A stretch of 64,000 nucleotides of DNA. Source: Flavobacterium branchiicola. Its GTDB lineage: Bacteria > Bacteroidota > Bacteroidia > Flavobacteriales > Flavobacteriaceae. The translations under genes and the position numbers were made by a program. Shown here in pieces: positions 61,484 to 64,000 of the stretch (position 1 is the first letter of the stretch; the number at the start of each line of letters is the position of its first letter). Below the pieces are notes generated by a model. The model ran no database searches and had not been told where the DNA came from. It saw nothing but the letters and a program-made list of their open reading frames with translations. The stretch lies in the NCBI RefSeq assembly GCF_018383905.1, contig NZ_JAGYWA010000004.1, forward strand, positions 661,201-725,200, in the 5' to 3' direction.

Positions 61484-62872
61484 ATGACTTTAATAAAATC
61501 TATTTCAGGTATAAGAGGCACAATTGGAGGTAAAGTAGGAGATAACCTGACTCCTGTAGATGCAGTAAAATTTGCATCGGCGTACGGAACTTTTATGAAA
61601 AGCAATAGTAAAAAAGAAAAATTAACGGTTGTAATTGGTCGTGATGCAAGAATTTCCGGACCAATGATTCATAATCTGGTGGTTAATACTTTAATTGGTT
61701 TAGGAATAAATGTAATTGATTTAGGACTTTCTACAACTCCAACGGTAGAAGTTGCGGTTCCCTTGGAAAAAGCTGACGGAGGGATTATTTTAACAGCGTC
61801 TCATAATCCAAAACAATGGAATGCTTTAAAATTACTAAATGAAAAAGGAGAGTTTTTAAGTGGTGCCGACGGTGCAAAAATTCTGGAAATTGCAGAAGCA
61901 GAAGCTTTCGATTTCTCGGATGTTGACAGTTTAGGCGAAATCACTTTGAATGATGCTTATATGGATATTCATATCGACGAGGTTTTAAATTTACCTTTAG
62001 TAGATGTTGATGCAGTAAAAGCGGCTAAATTTAAAGTAGTTGTTGATGGTGTAAATTCATCAGGAGGAATTATTATCCCTAAACTATTAGAATTAATGGG
62101 CGTAGAAGTTGTAAAATTGTACTGTGAGCCAAACGGACATTTTCCTCACAATCCGGAGCCATTAAAAGAGCATTTAACTGATATTTCTGAATTGGTTGTG
62201 AAAGAAAAAGCGCATTTAGGAGTTGTTGTTGATCCGGATGTTGATCGTTTGGCATTCATCAGCGAAGACGGAGAAATGTTTGGAGAAGAATATACTTTGG
62301 TTGCTTGTGCTGATTATGTTTTAAGTAAAACTCCTGGAAACACAGTTTCGAATATGTCATCATCTCGTGCTTTGCGTGATGTAACTGTTGGACACAAAGG
62401 GAACTACGAAGCTAGTGCAGTTGGAGAAGTAAACGTAGTGGAATTAATGAAAAAGAATAATGCTATTATTGGAGGGGAAGGTAATGGCGGAATTATTTAT
62501 CCTGAATTGCATTACGGAAGAGACAGCTTGGTAGGAGTGGCTTTATTTTTAACGCATTTAGCAAATAAAAAAATGTCAGTTTCTGCTTTGAGAGCTTCTT
62601 ACCCGGAATATTATATGAGCAAAAATAAAATTGAATTGACTCCGCAAATTGATGTTGATGCAATTTTAGCAGCAATGACAGATAAATACAAAAACGAAGA
62701 TATTTCGACAATTGATGGTGTAAAGATTGATTTTGCTACAGAATGGGTACATTTAAGAAAATCAAATACAGAACCAATTATTCGTATTTATACTGAAGCG
62801 CCTTCGCAAGATGCTGCAGATAAATTAGCATTACGAATTATTGATGAAATAAAAGTAATTGCAGGAATTTAA
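61484..62872 (+). CDS. glmM: Phosphoglucosamine mutase (phosphohexomutase family)
   Basis: Converts glucosamine 6-phosphate to glucosamine 1-phosphate for UDP-GlcNAc, peptidoglycan and LPS. The phosphoserine loop TASHNP is at residues 104-109 with catalytic S106; metal-binding DPDVDRLAF at 250-258; sugar-binding GEGNGG near 328; phosphate-binding RKSNTEPIIRIYTEA near 425. 462 aa is typical. N-terminal SISGIRGTIGG is the GlmM form. The family also contains phosphomannomutases, so the sugar is slightly uncertain. A strong terminator follows. Confidence 0.93.
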   Translation: MTLIKSISGIRGTIGGKVGDNLTPVDAVKFASAYGTFMKSNSKKEKLTVVIGRDARISGPMIHNLVVNTLIGLGINVIDLGLSTTPTVEVAVPLEKADGGIILTASHNPKQWNALKLLNEKGEFLSGADGAKILEIAEAEAFDFSDVDSLGEITLNDAYMDIHIDEVLNLPLVDVDAVKAAKFKVVVDGVNSSGGIIIPKLLELMGVEVVKLYCEPNGHFPHNPEPLKEHLTDISELVVKEKAHLGVVVDPDVDRLAFISEDGEMFGEEYTLVACADYVLSKTPGNTVSNMSSSRALRDVTVGHKGNYEASAVGEVNVVELMKKNNAIIGGEGNGGIIYPELHYGRDSLVGVALFLTHLANKKMSVSALRASYPEYYMSKNKIELTPQIDVDAILAAMTDKYKNEDISTIDGVKIDFATEWVHLRKSNTEPIIRIYTEAPSQDAADKLALRIIDEIKVIAGI

Positions 62873-62889
62873 TTACTGATTTTAAATAC

Positions 62890-62927
62890 AAAAGCCTCTT
62901 TTGAAAATATCGAAAGAGGCTTTTTTT
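62890..62927 (+). terminator. Terminator after glmM
   Basis: AAAGCCTCTTT faces AAAGAGGCTTT, followed by T. Also serves the convergent acyltransferase gene weakly. Confidence 0.85.
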
Positions 62928-62947
62928 GTAGTTATTTGAAGAGGAGA

Positions 62948-63820
62948 TTATTCCACTTTGTGTTTCCATCTTTTATGCGTCCATAAATAATATTCAGGAG
63001 CTTCAAGTATTTGTTTTTCGACTTCTTTTAAATACATTTCTGTAATTTCAAAATCATTATATTCTTTGGGATCGTCAGCAAGAGAAATAAATGTTGCTTC
63101 ATAATATCCTCTTTTTAGTTTTTTTACTTTTACCATTATAACAGACAAATCATATTTTTTTGCCAGCATTTCGGCTCCCGTATGCACCGGAACTACAACA
63201 CCCATAAATTTACCTGAATGAAAAATTCGATCCAATTTTGGCGATTGATCACTTGCTAAACCATACATACTCAAAACACCATCGCGCTGATTTTGAGCCA
63301 TTGTTGGAATTGCTTTTTTGGTCTCAACCATTTCAGTTTTGTATTTTGAACGAATCTTTCGAATCAATTTATCAAAATAAGGATTTGCAATTTTTTTATA
63401 AACGGCAACTCCCTGAAATCCAACTTTAGGATTAATTGTCATAATCCATTCATAACTCGCATAGTGCGAAGCCATAAGAATAACACTTTTCCCTTTTTGT
63501 GCATAATCTAATACCAAATCGATATTGGTAACATGAAATCTTTTTTCCATTTCCTCAGGAGAAATGCTCATAGTTTTTATCATTTCCAAAAACATATCAC
63601 ACATATGTCTGTAGAACTTTTTCTCAACGACTTTTCTCTCCTGATCACTTAAGTGTGGTAGCGCAAGTGCAAGATTTTCACGAACCACTTTTTTGCGATA
63701 GCCAATAACATGATATACCAGAAAATATACGCAATCTGAAAACCAGTAAAATATTCTAAATGGAAGTATGGAGATAAGCCAAAGAAAAGGATAGGCTAAA
63801 ATATAAACGAGAAATTGCAT
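62948..63820 (-). CDS. LpxL/HtrB-type lysophospholipid/lipid A acyltransferase
   Basis: Inner-membrane acyltransferase of the LABLAT group that adds secondary acyl chains to lipid A or related lipids. N-terminal membrane helix (about 2-25), catalytic HX4E as H119-YASY-E124 in ILMASHYASYEW, and later GLASDQSPK and the VPVHTGAEMLAKKYDLSVIMVKVKK block. 290 aa is normal. The C-terminus EAPEYYLWTHKRWKHK is the family ending. Together with kdsB it indicates a normal lipid A-Kdo pathway; which acyl chain it adds cannot be told. Confidence 0.92.
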   Translation of the reverse strand: MQFLVYILAYPFLWLISILPFRIFYWFSDCVYFLVYHVIGYRKKVVRENLALALPHLSDQERKVVEKKFYRHMCDMFLEMIKTMSISPEEMEKRFHVTNIDLVLDYAQKGKSVILMASHYASYEWIMTINPKVGFQGVAVYKKIANPYFDKLIRKIRSKYKTEMVETKKAIPTMAQNQRDGVLSMYGLASDQSPKLDRIFHSGKFMGVVVPVHTGAEMLAKKYDLSVIMVKVKKLKRGYYEATFISLADDPKEYNDFEITEMYLKEVEKQILEAPEYYLWTHKRWKHKVE

Positions 63821-63833
63821 GTAATTTTTTTTA

Positions 63834-63841
63834 CAAATATA
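63834..63841 (-). promoter_or_regulatory. Candidate -7 element TATATTTG of the acyltransferase gene
   Basis: Exact TAnnTTTG on the minus strand, 13 bases before the start codon, implying a very short leader. Confidence 0.45.
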
Positions 63842-63931
63842 AAAGAAAAATGAATAACCAGCGATATTTTGGCTTCTTGCTAACTTGTGTTTAAGAATGA
63901 CTATATTTACATTTCACAATAAATATTTTTT

Positions 63932-64000
63932 ATGAATACCATTTTAATTGGGATTATAGTTGCCAACGCTCTTATAAGTTACAAAGGGTTTAATGATTAC
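63932..64000 (+). CDS. Start of a membrane protein, probably a rhomboid protease (cut by window end)
   Basis: Twenty-three codons are visible: MNTILIGIIVANALISYKGF then NDY, an N-terminal membrane helix. Flavobacterial rhomboid-family intramembrane serine proteases begin in this way, but the catalytic GxSG and His are beyond the window. TATATTTA at 63902-63909 is a near-consensus -7 element. Confidence 0.5.
   Translation, partial: MNTILIGIIVANALISYKGFNDY

Overview
The window is AT-rich, densely coded chromosomal DNA from a member of the Bacteroidota, almost certainly a Flavobacterium of the F. johnsoniae type. Three things point there. Many genes are preceded by the Bacteroidota -7 element TAnnTTTG instead of an E. 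coli -10 box, and Shine-Dalgarno sequences are hard to find. There is a type IX secretion substrate with a gliding-type (type B) C-terminal sorting domain next to a PorP/SprF-like partner. Typical flavobacterial intergenic repeats lie between genes. Most of the window is ordinary core genome. I see no prophage, insertion sequence, CRISPR array, rRNA or tRNA gene.

Layout. 1-6.5 kb: 3' end of an ABC-F ATPase, a small lipoprotein, an unknown membrane protein, pyrR-pyrB, a STAS-like protein with RNase Z, and pdxH, separated by several inverted-repeat families. 6.6-18.4 kb: a CAP/SCP-domain lipoprotein, then a minus-strand surface module (secreted 183-aa protein, 2505-aa adhesin with a vWA domain and nine near-identical 89-aa repeats, PorP/SprF-like protein, OmpA-family protein). 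18.9-25.3 kb: sixA-ppk-ppx polyphosphate operon, TMEM175-type channel, Crp-type regulator and two redox genes. 25.4-31.9 kb: dnaX split by a frame change at an A10 tract, a NIPSNAP protein, a BON / BON-LysM pair, a divergent HxlR-SDR pair, and the RNase P RNA gene. 32-37.7 kb: panE-like reductase, a two-component system and a divergent TonB-receptor-like barrel whose upstream region has three helically phased direct repeats. 37.9-46.2 kb: rsmD, a DUF3822 protein, a RecD-like helicase, ygiD, a methyltransferase followed by a decayed ygiD tail, a PQQ-propeller protein, kdsB, and a small membrane protein bracketed by inverted repeats. 46.2-64 kb: fused E1 dehydrogenase, a peptidase-like protein without a catalytic motif plus a beta-barrel, a LOG-family protein, uvrA, a Fic protein with a paired operator, a ClC channel, ggt, acpH, glmM, a lipid A-type acyltransferase and the start of a probable rhomboid protease.

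How genes work together. The four-gene surface module is a self-contained adhesin/export unit. sixA-ppk-ppx links polyphosphate synthesis and breakdown. The histidine kinase, response regulator and divergent outer-membrane protein look like a sensor with its target. HxlR-SDR is a classical divergent regulator/target pair.

Most worth checking: the dnaX frame change (zero frame gives a gamma-like protein, a -1 shift or one extra A gives tau), the Fic double operator with a near-leaderless promoter, the phased TTAAC repeats, two copies of a structured intergenic element resembling the Flavo-1 RNA motif, the ygiD relic, and the peptidase-barrel fusion that lacks HExxH. No wholly new multi-gene system could be supported.
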